NCBI GenBank assembly: GCA_002633025.1
Contig: NMRB01002313.1
Location: 31,797-95,796 of the forward strand
Direction: 5' to 3'
DNA from: Notospermus geniculatus
Taxonomy: Eukaryota; Nemertea; Pilidiophora; Heteronemertea; Lineidae
DNA: 64,000 nucleotides
Below the pieces are notes generated by a model, which searched no databases, had not been told where the DNA came from, and saw only the letters and a program-made list of their open reading frames with translations. The translations under genes were made by a program, and so were the position numbers. This document shows, piece after piece, positions 1 to 12,084 of the stretch (position 1 is the stretch's first letter; each line of letters begins with the position of its first letter).

Positions 1-393
1 ACTCCCGCTAACAATAGTGACCAAAACTGAACTTAGAAAATTTTAGGCCTGGATGAAACGATGTGGTAAGTGGGAGTTTCCCGTATAATGTCAGGAAAAC
101 TTGAAAATTTTTTTGAAAAAACAAATTTTTTTGAAATTTTTTTTTCGAGGCGGGCGCTGATGCTAAACTAAAGATTTTTTATGTGGCCTAAGTTACGAAT
201 GCCAATCTGAATCTGTAGAGCCTACTTTATAAAGTTCTCCTCGAGAAAACACACCACAAGTTCCTTGCGAAGTAAAATACTCGACGAAAAGTCTGGAAGT
301 TCGAAAAATCGTTTACCGGCACCTTTTTAATAGGCGGACATAATTTGCGATTTGCCATCTAACGGAGGAATGTGACATCAGTACATGATGCGA

Positions 394-437
394 TGACGTC
401 ATGAATGTGGATGCGACACGACATCATCATGACGTCA
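394..437. promoter_or_regulatory. Pair of palindromic CRE sites upstream of the TSSK-like gene
   Basis: Two perfect TGACGTCA octamers lie at 394-401 and 430-437, 36 bp apart and about 100-140 bp before the kinase start codon. CREB/CREM-type factors bind this octamer, and CREM-tau drives many haploid-germ-cell genes in mammals, which would suit a testis-specific kinase. The motif match is seen directly; the regulatory role is inferred. The rest of 1-521 is AT-rich with no other feature I can support. Confidence 0.5.
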
Positions 438-521
438 CAATTCGTCATAGAAACGCATCGTGAGACTGTGCATGACGACTGACCGCATGGCCGCCACGAT
501 TTATTCTTAGTTGCTGATATC

Positions 522-536
522 ATGTCGCGTGACTGA
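522..536 (+). other. Four-codon upstream ORF abutting the kinase start
   Basis: ATG TCG CGT GAC TGA runs 522-536, and its stop is followed at once by the first kinase ATG at 537 (TGAATG). If the transcript starts upstream, ribosomes finishing this mini-ORF would be badly placed to use ATG 537 and could favour the in-frame ATG at 558, which has A at -3. The arrangement is seen; translation is inferred. Confidence 0.35.
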
Positions 537-1795
537 ATGAAGCTCCTGGGGGCTAAAATGTCGGATGACAAGGTCAGTCCAAAACTGTCCGTGCTCGAAA
601 CCCAGGGGTATCTCGTGGCGCAGACGCTAGGCCATGGGTCATACGCCACGGTGAAGGCTGCTCATTCAAACAGGCACAAGACACACGTCGCCATCAAGAT
701 TATTTCAAAGAAGAGGGCGCCACAGGATTTCCTGAATAAATTTCTCCCGCGAGAGTTGGAGATCGTCAAAACACTGAAACACCCGAGTATAATATGCTTT
801 CTTCAATCGATTGAGACCACGAATCGAGTGTATTTAGTGATGGAAATGGCGTCTGGAGGGGACTTGCTGGAAGAGGTACGGAAGAGTGGCCACATCAAGG
901 AGTCACAGGCTGGGAAATGGTTTTGTCAGCTGACGGACGGGATCTCATACTGTCACAAAAAGGGCGTGGTCCACCGGGATTTGAAGTGTGAGAACCTTCT
1001 CTTGGACAAGAAAAACAATCTGAAAATAACCGATTTTGGGTTCGCACGGACTATTGAGCTTAGAACATCCAGTACTGCCACTAGTCCGAAGATCTTGAGT
1101 GAGACCTACTGCGGGAGTTACGCGTACGCCCCGCCTGAGATTCTGAAGGGCATCCCGTATGAGCCACAACTAGCGGATATCTGGAGTATGGGGGTCATAT
1201 TGTACACAATGGTGAGTCCATGTTGGCTAGTGAGCGTCAGAATGTCGCCGGAGGGGTAAAAGAATACCGCCCCGCATGCCCGTCAAAAAAACTCTAGGCC
1301 TACAGTTCAATGTCAGAGCTTGGCCGCCGGACAACTTACTGATTGAAGTGCAGCAAAGCGAGGCCCAAAAGTCCCGTTTCCAATACTCACTTTCCGCGGT
1401 ATTTTGCGGTGAGCGGTGCGGTATTCACAGGCATTCGGGGATCCGCTGCAAAGGAAGCGGGCATCAAGAAAGAATAAACCGGATGCTCAGTGGAAACCGC
1501 GCGACAAGAACGGGAAACCGCTGTCGTGGTGGAAACTGGCCACGAACTTTGAGGTATTTTGCAGGTGTTCGGACGCCTTCCTTTCGACGACTCGAACCAC
1601 CGGGTCCTCCTTAAACAAGTCCAGAGCACCGTCGCGTTCCCATCCTCGTTTGATGTGAGCCAGGATTGTAAGAGTTTGATAAACAAGATCCTGACCAACA
1701 GAACGAAGAGGATCAGCCTGCAGCAGATCGCTAATGATGGGTGGTTCAAGAAGTACGTGCCGCCGGCGGGCAAGGAGGAGACAAGCGAAAAGTAG
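537..1795 (+). CDS. Testis-specific serine/threonine kinase (TSSK family, TSSK4-like)
   Basis: Two exons, 537-1211 and 1565-1795, join in phase 0 (donor ATG|gtgagt, acceptor tttgcag|GTG) to give about 301 residues, a usual TSSK length. The product is essentially one kinase domain that phosphorylates Ser/Thr; TSSKs act in spermatids and sperm. Visible motifs: glycine loop GHGSYATVK at 32-40, ATP-binding Lys54, catalytic VVHRDLKCENLLLD with Asp148, DFG Asp166, the activation segment ETYCGSYAYAPPEIL where the usual APE reads PPE, then ADIWSMGVILYTM crossing the intron into VFGRLPFDD. CGS-AYA-PEIL and GVILYTMV-LPFDD are typical of TSSKs, and the activation segment looks closest to TSSK4. The start could be 537 or the in-frame ATG at 558, which has the better context. 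The 353 bp intron holds nothing recognisable. Confidence 0.9.
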
Positions 1796-2342
1796 GAAGT
1801 CAAACATTTTACGGACAAGTCGATAATTTTTCTCTGCATCAATTTGAAAACCGTTTCTAGTGTAGAAAGAACAGTTCTTTCTTATTTTTTGTCGACCCCC
1901 AAGGGCCCATCAAGCCGCGGAGGGCCATGCATACTCGTAGGTAGCGATTTCGCGTAATTTGCAACAACTCATCCACAACCGCACTGCCGAACGACGCGGC
2001 GTCCGTGCCCACGGGGGTTCGACGATGCTGCGATCACGATTGTTCATGTCTCGACGCGGAATATTCGTCGAAAATTGGTGTTTTTCGCCTTTTTTCACCC
2101 CAAAAATGACGCCCGCCTCTGACGTCACAATCGAACACGTCACAGCCGTTGCCTTGGAGCGTCACGGTAACGCAATGTCCATACATGACGTCATGACAAA
2201 TGCAGTAGTCAAGAGTTTTTCTTCTGACGTCACGAACCGTGCTGACCTGAACAATCTGACATACTAAAAGCCTACCGAAATCTGGTTACAAATTGTCTAG
2301 CCATTCTATCAATTGCGATTTACCCACTACTCACATGAACTA
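1796..2342. promoter_or_regulatory. Intergenic stretch with three clustered CRE sites
   Basis: Perfect TGACGTCA octamers occur at 2120-2127, 2186-2193 and 2225-2232, three in 113 bp, downstream of the kinase stop. No gene following them could be recognised; the next sequence is the tandem duplication. They could belong to an undetected promoter or to a mobile-element remnant. No AATAAA was located just after the kinase stop. Confidence 0.3.
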
Positions 2343-2384
2343 TGCTGTTGAACAAAAATAACGAAAAATTTCTAAAACAGAGAA

Positions 2385-3059
2385 CAGACTGGGCCGTCAC
2401 GCGGTACCGTGATTCGCGCTTTACCGTGATTTTGTGGTGAAAAGAGGAAGTGGATCGAATGTGGCGCAACCGCACAACTGCTCGCCGAGCATGGTGGGAA
2501 TGGTGGTCGCGCTGCAGCGTGATATCACGGGGCAGTTGAAATCAACGTTTTACAATGATTTACTTGTGAAGATTACAACAACAATCGCGGCTAACCGAGG
2601 CCACCCGAAGATAAGAGACTTTAGCACTTCTAATTTCAAAAAAGCGTCAATCGTTTAAAAAAAGCGTCATTTTGAAATGACATGTCCAAATGCAATCTCT
2701 ATCATCTTATCTACATACCAGAACTGAATTTCAGGCTTTGCAGGCGTTTATGGCGCCGAAAATGGCATATAATGCAGGTAGGCATGGCAGGCCTGCCATT
2801 ACGGCTGTCGAAGTAAATTTCGGTCGAAAATTGCCTGTAAAATCTTTAAACGTGAGTATGACACAGTGAATTCTTGCTTGTTTATTGAGTCAGACAAAAA
2901 TTGTATAAGTTTACGGTGAGAAGTTTCCGTCCCCTCCACGCAGGATTGTAGGTGTTTTCTGCCAAAACAAATATTGTATTTTGTACAATCATTGCGCGGT
3001 TGGGCGCGACAAAGTCACGTGCACGTTTCCATCACGGTACCGCGTGACGGCCCAGTCTG
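2385..3059. mobile_element. Non-autonomous TIR transposon with 5 bp TSD, copy A only
   Basis: The 675 bp element has perfect 29 bp terminal inverted repeats starting CAGACTGGGCCGTCACGC. It is flanked by direct repeats GAGAA at 2380-2384 and 3060-3064. Copy B at ~16021-16030 has the uninterrupted target with one base difference, proving insertion. No transposase frame is present. A 5 bp TSD fits Transib-type elements, but the termini are not the Transib CACWATG type, so the superfamily is open. Confidence 0.85.
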
Positions 3060-3562
3060 GAGAAGGCAGGTGTACAAAAAGACAAGGTTTATTGATGAAA
3101 AACAAAAAATAACAGCGGGTCAGTCCACAAACAGGAACATCCGGTTGGAAAAAGCTCATCACAGCGAAGTTCGTCAGGTGTTTGTGTGAGCGTAGTCGGA
3201 GGGCGGAGCGATGTCACAACCCTTGGTAGTCAAGATGCATGATCCTGTATCCGATATCAAAACTGAAATCAAATTGATTTAAAGATTAAAAAATGGTGGA
3301 GGGGACGTTTTAAGCATGAACCCTAAACATGCAACCCGTTCTCTTGTGAGGGGCGAACCACTCTTGGAACGGGCCTTAACCTTCCACGCTGTGTTAGATT
3401 TCAATCTCACTCTTATGTCCACTGTAAGACATAACGTTCTTGGTTTGTATTGTGACAAATGAACAATTATTTTTGCATCTTCATCTTCATCGACAGAGCA
3501 TGAATCCACATTTTTTCTTCCCAATTTGATGTCTTCTGACGTTGGGCAGAATTACATGCTAA

Positions 3563-3922
3563 GGTTACACTTTTTTTTAAAATACCCGTGTTTTTCCACA
3601 CCCGTGTGTACGAAAATCGCGGCGAGAGGTCACACTACTACATTGTACATGTAGTTAACTAGCCCGAAGACAGTTGCGCTGCATGCATTGACTCTTCGGT
3701 CATTTCTGTATGGCACACATTGTTGGAGGCGCGAAAACGACGTCACTTAATGGCTGCGCCATCTGTAGCCGTGCGAAGAACTAACGTAAACACGGTGATT
3801 TCGAAAAGCACGGCGAGCTTGCCGTGTCTCAAAAATCCATGTTTTTCAGACACGGGTGTCTGGAAGCCCGGCAATTCATAAGTGTGACCGCAAAAAAACC
3901 GCGGATTTTATGTAGTGTAACC
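3563..3922. mobile_element. MITE with GGTTACAC/GTGTAACC ends (copy A)
   Basis: About 360 bp bounded by GGTTACAC and GTGTAACC, with inner inverted motifs (CCCGTGTTTTTCCA near the left, a GTGTCT...AGACAC stem in the middle). Counterparts lie at 16528-16889 and, diverged, at 53480-53816. No clear target duplication and no coding capacity. Confidence 0.6.
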
Positions 3923-5793
3923 ACGGCTACTACAACCTCGTTCCCAGGGGTCGTTCGCTTTCTGACAATATGGCAGTCACGTGGGCGATTTTGTCTGCAT
4001 TTAACATCACCGTGACTTTATTCATGCCATTCTTTTAGGCCTAACCATTAATGACGAAAAGATCTTTTACTTTCTCGGACAGAATGTTGAGCAGCACGGG
4101 TCTTGCTAGTTTACTGCTCATTGCTCGTGGGAGGCTAGAGGCGTTGTTTTCACCTCACACGGGCAATGCTTACCGCTTGTTGCTGCAATGACCGAGAAAA
4201 AGTATCACATCCGCACCTCTGGGCCCGTCAGACTTCTCCATACATCAATAGATCTACCGATACTCTTAATCTATTGGTTACATTTGACTCACTTTACGAT
4301 CTGGGTGCGGACGATTTGAGAAATGTCCAAATCCCGGGATGCTCTTCATACCGACTTGATAATCCGATAATCCACTCACGGCATAGATAATCTCCCTGAT
4401 TTATCACGACTGGACCGATGGATTGATGGAGAAGAAAATGAAGAAGGAGTTGTTTTACGAAAGATTTAAAAAAATCTGTCTCGGAATTCGGCACGTTATT
4501 CGAATAGGCTCTAACATGATTCTCACTTGTTACAAGAGATGGCAGCACGATAGGCCTATGTTCCTATCTCTATTCCACCATCAAGTGGTAGAAACGGTAC
4601 CCACAATTGTGGGAGCATGGTCATTTGAAGTAAAGCTCTGTTATGTACTATCAAGTACACTGTAGTGTAGAGTACAGCACAGCTATTCCTTCTATCGACC
4701 ACACCCCCACTGATTCACTGCGGATGTGCTGTCTTATACCACTGGAGGACAGATATAAGTTTGACTTGAAATTGTCATTGAAAAAATTGAAAACGGACGA
4801 TTTTACGAATGCCTGACCGCCATCTAGAGGTCAAGGCCACATTTTCTGTACTTAAAAGAATCTGTAAATTATATCAATTTGATTCTCAGGGGCGGCAGAG
4901 TCCCTTTCAGTAATTCTAAGAATGTAATTAGCCAGTGAATGTCAAATCCCAGCGGAGACATTTTCAAGGATGAATTTGCTATGTATCTTTCTTCTGACTC
5001 ATCCGGCGCGGTCCATCCTCACCAACCCGAGTTCACTAGTCAATCAAATGAAGATAAATTACCTCAGACTGTTGCATTTTGAAAACACGTCGTTAGTCGG
5101 CTACTTGGTGATTTTATCAGAAATCAGAAGTATCTTCAAGGGAGGATATTCCCGGACTCGGATGGTAGTCGCCGCGACTGTCTAGATGGCAGCACTCATC
5201 TCCTAATGGAAAATATCATTACTACGACTGTGCTGCCATCTATAGATCGTGGTGCTGGCTCACAACCGAGTTTAGAGTAATCAGAAGAGAAGCTCAACGA
5301 GCTCTTCCGATGAATCTCTCCCAGGCTCTTGAACTGCGCTTAATAATGTAAATTTCCGAGCCAACATTCTGGTTTCGAACTCGAGTACCGAGTGGAGCTA
5401 TCCATTTCACTCACCCACGGTGGCGTTGCTGATTAGTAAACCTAGGATGAACATTTACATGATTGGGATTCAGTTCAGTTTCAAGATGGATTACCAGCAT
5501 GAGATACTTTGTACCTAGAGGTGAGTAGAAGAATGTTCTCAAGATGTCTTTGTCTTTTTTAGTAATTCTACATCACCATTTCACCATACCTGCTGCTAGC
5601 TGGAGAAGTATAAGGGCCTGTTCAGGTGTGAAAGGAATGGTAGTCCTAGGGATTCAATGTCCGAGTTACGATAGTCTGCTATTGGTGTAATGTATTTACA
5701 TCGTTTCCGTTTCTGTTCATAGTAGAGGTAACACTCCTTAACAACCCGATGCGACAGTTACATGCAGCTACACGTACATTACGTACATGTACA

Positions 5794-6818
5794 CCCTTAG
5801 TCAATAATAAATGCCCAGCTAATTTTCCGGCATATCTCAATGAATATTTTTCATAGCCACGTTTTCTTTTCATGCGCATAATCTAGGGCCACTAGGACAC
5901 CTTTTAAGACCATAAAACGTGAAATCATTACACAACTGTGTTTTTGGCAAAAGTTTGAAATTTGGCCAAAATATCATGTTTTTTTAATACTCACTTGTTC
6001 GGGTTGAAACTGGCACTGTTTTGAAGCCAGTCTGTTTCTGGACACATGAAAATTTTCGGAATGCTAAAATTCCCATTTAAAGCAAAGTTACAGATGATTT
6101 TGTAAAATGGTTTTCCCAGTTCTTGCCATTCGTTCCAGGCACTCAAGGCACAGGGTTTTAGCATTACCCAGTCGTGAATATTTATTAGCCTCTCAACCAC
6201 AAAAGGAGCGACTGACATGGAGTAATGGGCCCCTTGTGAAATTATGAATCGTGTCTCTCACAATAGGCCAACTTGGTGACTGACACACCGGTGTAAGTTG
6301 CACTGGGTAATCGTGGTCAACTCCCATTGATGCAGGCCTTGTGACAGTCATAAACACCTGCGTAACCTGTTATTGGGATCAACATAAATGTTTGAATAGG
6401 CCCCGGTTTGAATAGGCCTTCAATAGACTTACTGAATTAGGGCACGTGATCGGGGTATTGATAAAATGTGGCTTGGAGTCAACTGGAATTGCGGGGATTT
6501 TATTCCACAGAAAAATCATCATAAATCGTCACAAAGTTGCTCAATTTTGAATTTAAAAAAATTGTATTGTCCAGAAACAGACTGGCTTCAAAACAGTGCC
6601 AGTTTCAACCCGAACAAGTGAGTATTAAAAAAACATGATATTTTGGCCAAATTTCAAACTTTTGCCAAAAACACAGTTGTGTAATGATTTCAAGTTTTAT
6701 GGTGTTAAAAGGTGTCCTAGTGGCCCTAGATTATGCGCATGAAAAGAAAACGTGGCTATGAAAAATATTCATTGAGATATGCCGGAAAATTAGCTGGGCA
6801 TTTATTATTGACTAAGAG
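5794..6818. mobile_element. Foldback element with ~250 bp inverted arms, copy A only
   Basis: Arms 5794-6044 and 6568-6818 are near-perfect inverted copies, starting at the outer ends with CTTAGTCAATAATAAATG. They enclose ~520 bp of unique sequence with no transposase frame. Copy B (~20290-20330) has only a run of TACATG repeats at this place, so this is an insertion into a TACATGTA-rich site. The matching short frames read in the two arms are mirror images of one arm, not genes. Confidence 0.8.
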
Positions 6819-9020
6819 TGTACATGTACATTGTACATGCTGCACGGGTCTGAAAATCTTCCGCCTGTTTACCGTGCTAACAAATTATTTGCTTCATAAA
6901 ACACGAACACGAATTCTAATTTCTCACCTGAAAGGTTTCAAGTTATTTGAAGTAGCGATCAGAGAGCAGACGAAAACGCTAAAACACCAACCATCCAACC
7001 TTGGATGCAGGGATCTCTGGTTAAGGTAATGATAGTGGAACGGCTGGGATCAGTGGAAGATGGTGACGAGGATGCATTTCGACGTGTTTATAGCAAAAGT
7101 TTATCCCAGAAATGCTATCAGTTGTCAATGTTTAAACTGCGCCACTGTGACAGTCCCCACGGCCTCACTAACCACACCCAAGATGGTAACAACGTTCTGT
7201 CCTTTGTCTCCGTTGGGACTGCAAACCTAGGAAGATCACTAAACCTTTTGTCTTCATTGCTGTGAGCAGAACATTTTTAACACAGCGATTACCTCACGAT
7301 CCTTTCCCACCCTCCTATAGAAAAAAACCATGGAGAACACTGAACGATACATTGGCGACTCTCCATATATCACGGCCCATAACCTGTATATTGAGAAAGA
7401 ACAACATGTTTATACAGGAGAAGGGCCAACGTGATTCAGCTGGGCTATAACTGTTTCGTTTGCTCATGACGGAAGGCCTACCTACTGAGTAACTGGTGCC
7501 TGAAATTCTAGACTCCGCCATGGAAAAATGGAAGGTACGAGGTTAATTTTCTTAAGTTTTTCTCCTTAGGATCACATTACAAAATGAGGCAGCAATGATT
7601 TCTTACCACAGGTGAAGGAAAACGAAAACAGGATGTGAACATTGAAATAAAACATGGTATTTTAAATGTAGCTCAAGAATTGGAAGAGTTTTTTGTATTA
7701 TGTAAATACATATATTGATTTTCATCACCTTTGGATGCTTATCCAACAAAAACGATGCCAAAGCATCGGACCCTTTCTTCGACGATTGCTCGCATCTAGA
7801 TTGGTTCCAAATCTCACCGCTAGGGACAATGTCACATTAACCCTGACGGGGCGATTTGGAGCCAGTCTAGGCTCGCATGGGCGATAAAATCTAGTGTGGA
7901 ATACAAAATGCTAGTATATAATCCGTCTGCAAAGGGTCACTATCACTGAGCATGATTTTGCAAGTACCCAGCAAAAACCACATCCGTTCGGTCATTGATG
8001 CCACTTACCGAGTATCAAAGCCTATGTCACCAGATGCGAGTTCTGATTGAGATAAGAACTTCCTATTGAGTGTCAATGGGGAATTTGTGATTGACGCTTC
8101 TTCCACTCGATGTAGTAAAAACAGCCACCGGATGATGGTAGGCCATCAGAGATAATTAAATACTTGACGGGATCAAACAAGAGTAAATGTCAACTGCCAG
8201 TTAAGCTGACTCTCTTCCTTCGCGCATCTAGAAGCAGAGACCAAAGTCGCTTTTTTTGAGCGTGCAAGGTCTACATTGTGTTTCAGTTCACCATTGCGAA
8301 GTACATGTACCTCTTGCCCGGACGTCCCGACTTTCCCAATCGGCAGCAGCCATCTTGGAACGTACCTGTAGGAAAGGTGCGCACGCATGCGCACTCAGAC
8401 TGGTAGGGCGGTTACATCAAAATTTAGCCCACTACTCTGACTGACGAAGTCCGAATAAGCCTTGCCTTCCCGGGCATTTCCATAGAAACCGCAAAGAGGC
8501 GGTCAGCGAAATTCATCCCGTCCTTGTCGCTGTCATCTATAAAAAAAATACTCCTTGTTTTATTCATTACGTCTCACAATGTATTAATTGTTCTTGAAAC
8601 TGATTCCCCATGATACAATCACCAAGTAGCAAACACAACATGCTTCCCCAGCCCACTTGGAGACACCAACAGGCAAATACAATGACTACTGTTTTCCTAG
8701 GATAAGAAAACAGTAGAAATACCATCGTATATTCATCGAATGATCCGGTTACAATCTACACCAACTCCGATCTGCATCCAAGATGTTATTAGCTGTATCA
8801 CAAAGGTAATGTGAAATAGACGCAGGGATTGGGGGATGATAGAACTGTTGGTTGTGGGCCTCGTCCATCATAATATTTTGATTGTTCCAAGATGCGGTGA
8901 AATCACGATTGACAGGTTGGATCATCTCCTTCAAGATTCTACAAATCCTGCTCGTAGCAGAATGAGGCATGGTTCATGCTCAAATTCAGCTGATCGTCCA
9001 GCGAATGGTCTCCGAAGCAG

Positions 9021-9529
9021 GGCCCATGTTCCCGAAGCCGTCGTTATGCGGGTGATCCACCGACTTTACGACGAGTTTACGATCAGTTGACGACTTGTTC
9101 ACGACGGGTTTGCGACTAGTTGACGACGAAAAATCGTGGCAGGTGGATCAGCATTCACGATTCGTTCACGACGGGTTTGCGACTCGTTCACGACTGAAAT
9201 TTGTTGACGACTAGTTTGCGACGAGTTTACGACGAGATCAAACATGTTTGATTTGGTCGCAAACTAGTCGTCAACTCGTCGTAAAGTTTGCTCTGTAGCA
9301 GTACGTATTTTTTCGGTGGATCAGCTTCAACGTCACGTCATTTCTTTACGATCAGTTGCCGACTAGTTTACGAGTTGACGACTGCCGTCGTGAACAAGTC
9401 GCCAACTGATCGTAAACTCGTCGTCAAGTCAGTGGATCACCCGCATTAGGTTAACGATGTCGTTAAAACTGGGAAAATGCATAGCGTAACGACATCGTTA
9501 ACCTAACGACGGCTTCGGGAACATGGGTC
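9021..9529. mobile_element. Hairpin MITE (TSD CAG) split by a nested MITE, copy A only
   Basis: Outer ends GGCCCATGTTCCCGAAGCC and its complement are flanked by CAG at 9018-9020 and 9530-9532. Copy B (~22693) reads straight through a single CAG. Without the nested element the original would be ~112 bp and almost a perfect hairpin. A 3 bp CWG-type TSD suits PIF/Harbinger-derived MITEs; that class is inferred. Confidence 0.8.
9048..9444. mobile_element. Nested MITE with GCGGGTGATCCAC ends
   Basis: About 397 bp bounded by GCGGGTGATCCAC and its complement. The interior is made of repeated TTTACGACGAG / TGACGACTAG words on both strands. It interrupts the outer hairpin with a probable TTA duplication on each side (one further base pair of T...A extends the termini). 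A second family member with the same end is at 35205-35355. Confidence 0.7.
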
Positions 9530-11875
9530 CAGAATCGGAAAATTATAGTAGTATAAGGGCTTGTGTCCACAGGTGCGTTTTCGTTAATCTTTTGTTATTT
9601 TCCGCCGCTCTGCTTCCAAACAATGGGCGAAGCGTCAAAACGCAGCGTAAAACGCGCATGTGGAACCATGCGGAGCGCGATGACGCAGTATTGAGCGTCA
9701 AGAAGTCACGGATTCGACTACCGGCCGAGTCGCATTTGGTATTCTCAACAAGTCTAAAACTAAAGGGGCTGAATGAGCTGCTCCTCGAGTTCCTAAGAAG
9801 GGTTTCTTGAGAGACTGCATGAGTTAATAATGTGAAGCTCTTTCAGGCTGTATTACAGCGAAAAAGTGCTAAAAACTTCAGGTTATTTTTCATATTGGTA
9901 TGCAAATGAGGGTCAGAGGTCAGGCAACTGCATGGAAAACGAAATTGCAACATCAGCACTTTTCATTTCATCGCTGATACAAGCAAAACACACATTTTCA
10001 CAAAAATGTCAAACTTGCCCACTTCAGTGACACCGGCTATAAATTATAAGGTAATGGTTGGGCTGAGTGATTACTGTACAATGACAGTACCGAACTGTTT
10101 GCAAAAGATAAAATTGATCGTCAAGAGAGGAAAGTGTGTTAATAAGGAATAATCGGTCATTCACAGGCGTGTTAATAATGTCATTTATATGCCATTTAAT
10201 GCTCCCCACAGAGGTATCGGTAGCTGGGCCGACCTTGGTCACTGTATCATCTTTCGAGCCAGGCTAGGCGCAGAATCCCATGGAATTCAGGATTTCATGC
10301 GCGCTGGCTACGTCGTTAAGTCAACCCCTGCCCCCCCCCTCCCCCCACACGTGCACACACGTTTTGTCTCAAATGAAGACACATCACTCTATGCAACACA
10401 AATGGGGACACGAATGAAGTCCACATTTATATACATGTATATGGCTGTGTGTCCACAGTTGGTCGGTATAGAACTGACATATCCGTCACAAATCAACTAA
10501 CTGGGGACATTACGTATGATCCTATTCAACTGCAGGACATCAGGTGTCAATATAGGTTTGTCAGTTTGGGACATCCCCGTTGCCCATTCTCACGGCTTGC
10601 CATTGAGAAATCCCCACACGAGCCAGGTTTCATGGCTGGCAACGAAATTAACTGGCCAATGAACAAGAAAATCGCCTTGTGTGCTGCTGCGGGCTTACGG
10701 ACAATGCCCGTTGTAGCGTTTTGTCTTCGGGGCAGCAGAAAAACACGCTTTACCGGTTGAGAAGAAGTAGGCGATGATACGGTAGTCCAAAGCATGAGAA
10801 ATTGCTGAGATATCACCAACTCCCAGGAAAATTATCTATATTTTGCACGTAATGACCTGTTTAAATCGAGCCCTCTTCGACACGATAACAAAATGTTCAA
10901 TTTCGAACTTGTCACCCCTCGTCCTTTGATGTCATTGTGTTAGCTGAGACAAAGTGTCGACCCTCGACCCCCGGCCTACCGTTACAGACCCCACACACGG
11001 ATTCACACTCCGGTCATCATAAGCATCATTTATGTCCTATCAAAAGTGCGGGGGAAATAAAAATAATTGTCCATTTTGAAAAGCTCACGGTTGGTATTGA
11101 TATCTCCTCTGTGACTTTATCGTCGTCACTTTGTGAAATATCATTAAAATCTTCTGAAGTTTCCTCGACAATGAGATTTAGCGGTACGATTACGAAACTT
11201 CCGGCCGGAATTCCAGCGTGGCGCCAACGAGGGCTGGTCCGGCGTGAACTGGATAATGGAGTCTTTGAACAGGACTTCAAAAAAGGAACATCAAACAATA
11301 GTAGAAAGAATGGACCAACGGGCGTCTGAATCGGAAAGGACGAATCGGGAAGACCCCTTCTCAATGGAAGGGTTACAGCCGATCGGTTTGGTTGCAGATC
11401 TGACTGTTTTGTCGGCTTTGGTGCTTCACATTTCATTGACATCTAAAATGTGAAAGGTCGGCATCATTTTTTGTCCGTCGTGTAGATTCATCGTTCACAA
11501 TCTCCCAAATATAGAAATGATAGCACACACTCTGAGCCGTAATTTCATTGGCAAGCCCGGAAGTGGAGGAATTGGGATAATTCTATAATTTTTCCACCAA
11601 AATTGATGTCACAATGACCTGTAATGAAGGCCTCGGAAGTCTGTGTTTACTCAATGTCATTGTATTGTTGCTGTATTTGCAAAGTGATGTTTCTAAAAGT
11701 CCGCGGCACACGCCGCAAGATTTCTTGCTCGTCAACCATTTTTTATCGCAGTCATGAAAATTGCCAAGTGTGCAGTGGCCGGCAACGGGAAGAAGCAAGA
11801 GAATCTCTTGAAAGTAAGAGACGAGACTTACCAACAATCAAACGGTTTGATATTTGGGAAGTTCTACTTTAACAG

Positions 11876-12084
11876 AATAGGAGCTGTCAGTCAGTTGACC
11901 AATAGGTGTCACTACGGCCCAATTCAATGACTAGCGGACCCAGTCAGTTGACCAATAGGTGTCACTACGGCCCAATTCAATGACTAGCGGACCCATTCAT
12001 GCTTGACTGAGCACCAATCAGCAGAGTTTTCTTTTGTATTGGTCCGCTAGAACTTTGCTGCCGTCTTAGCTGACTGCTCCTATT
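11876..12084. mobile_element. MITE with AATAGGAGC/GCTCCTATT ends (copy A)
   Basis: Inverted ends AATAGGAGCTGTCAG...CTGACTGCTCCTATT enclose ~190 bp. Copy A carries an extra internal direct repeat of ~53 bp (about 11887-11939 and 11940-11993) that copy B (25133-25302) lacks. A further degenerate inverted fragment lies at 45007-45079. Confidence 0.6.

Noticed and set aside
5679-7029. Two identical frames starting MRMKRKRGYEKYSLRYAGKL on opposite strands.
   Set aside because: They are readings of the two inverted arms of the foldback element, not genes.
11026-11442. Minus-strand frame of 138 codons kept open in copy B (24285-24695).
   Set aside because: By eye about half of the ~15 base differences between copies change the amino acid and no domain is visible, so openness in both copies reflects recent common origin rather than selection. 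The overlapping plus-strand frame is broken in copy B.
11740-11820. Short exon-like frame MKIAKCAVAGNGKKQENLLK followed by gtaaga.
   Set aside because: In copy B the upstream AG is lost and a 4 bp insertion shifts the frame, so there is no sign of conservation.
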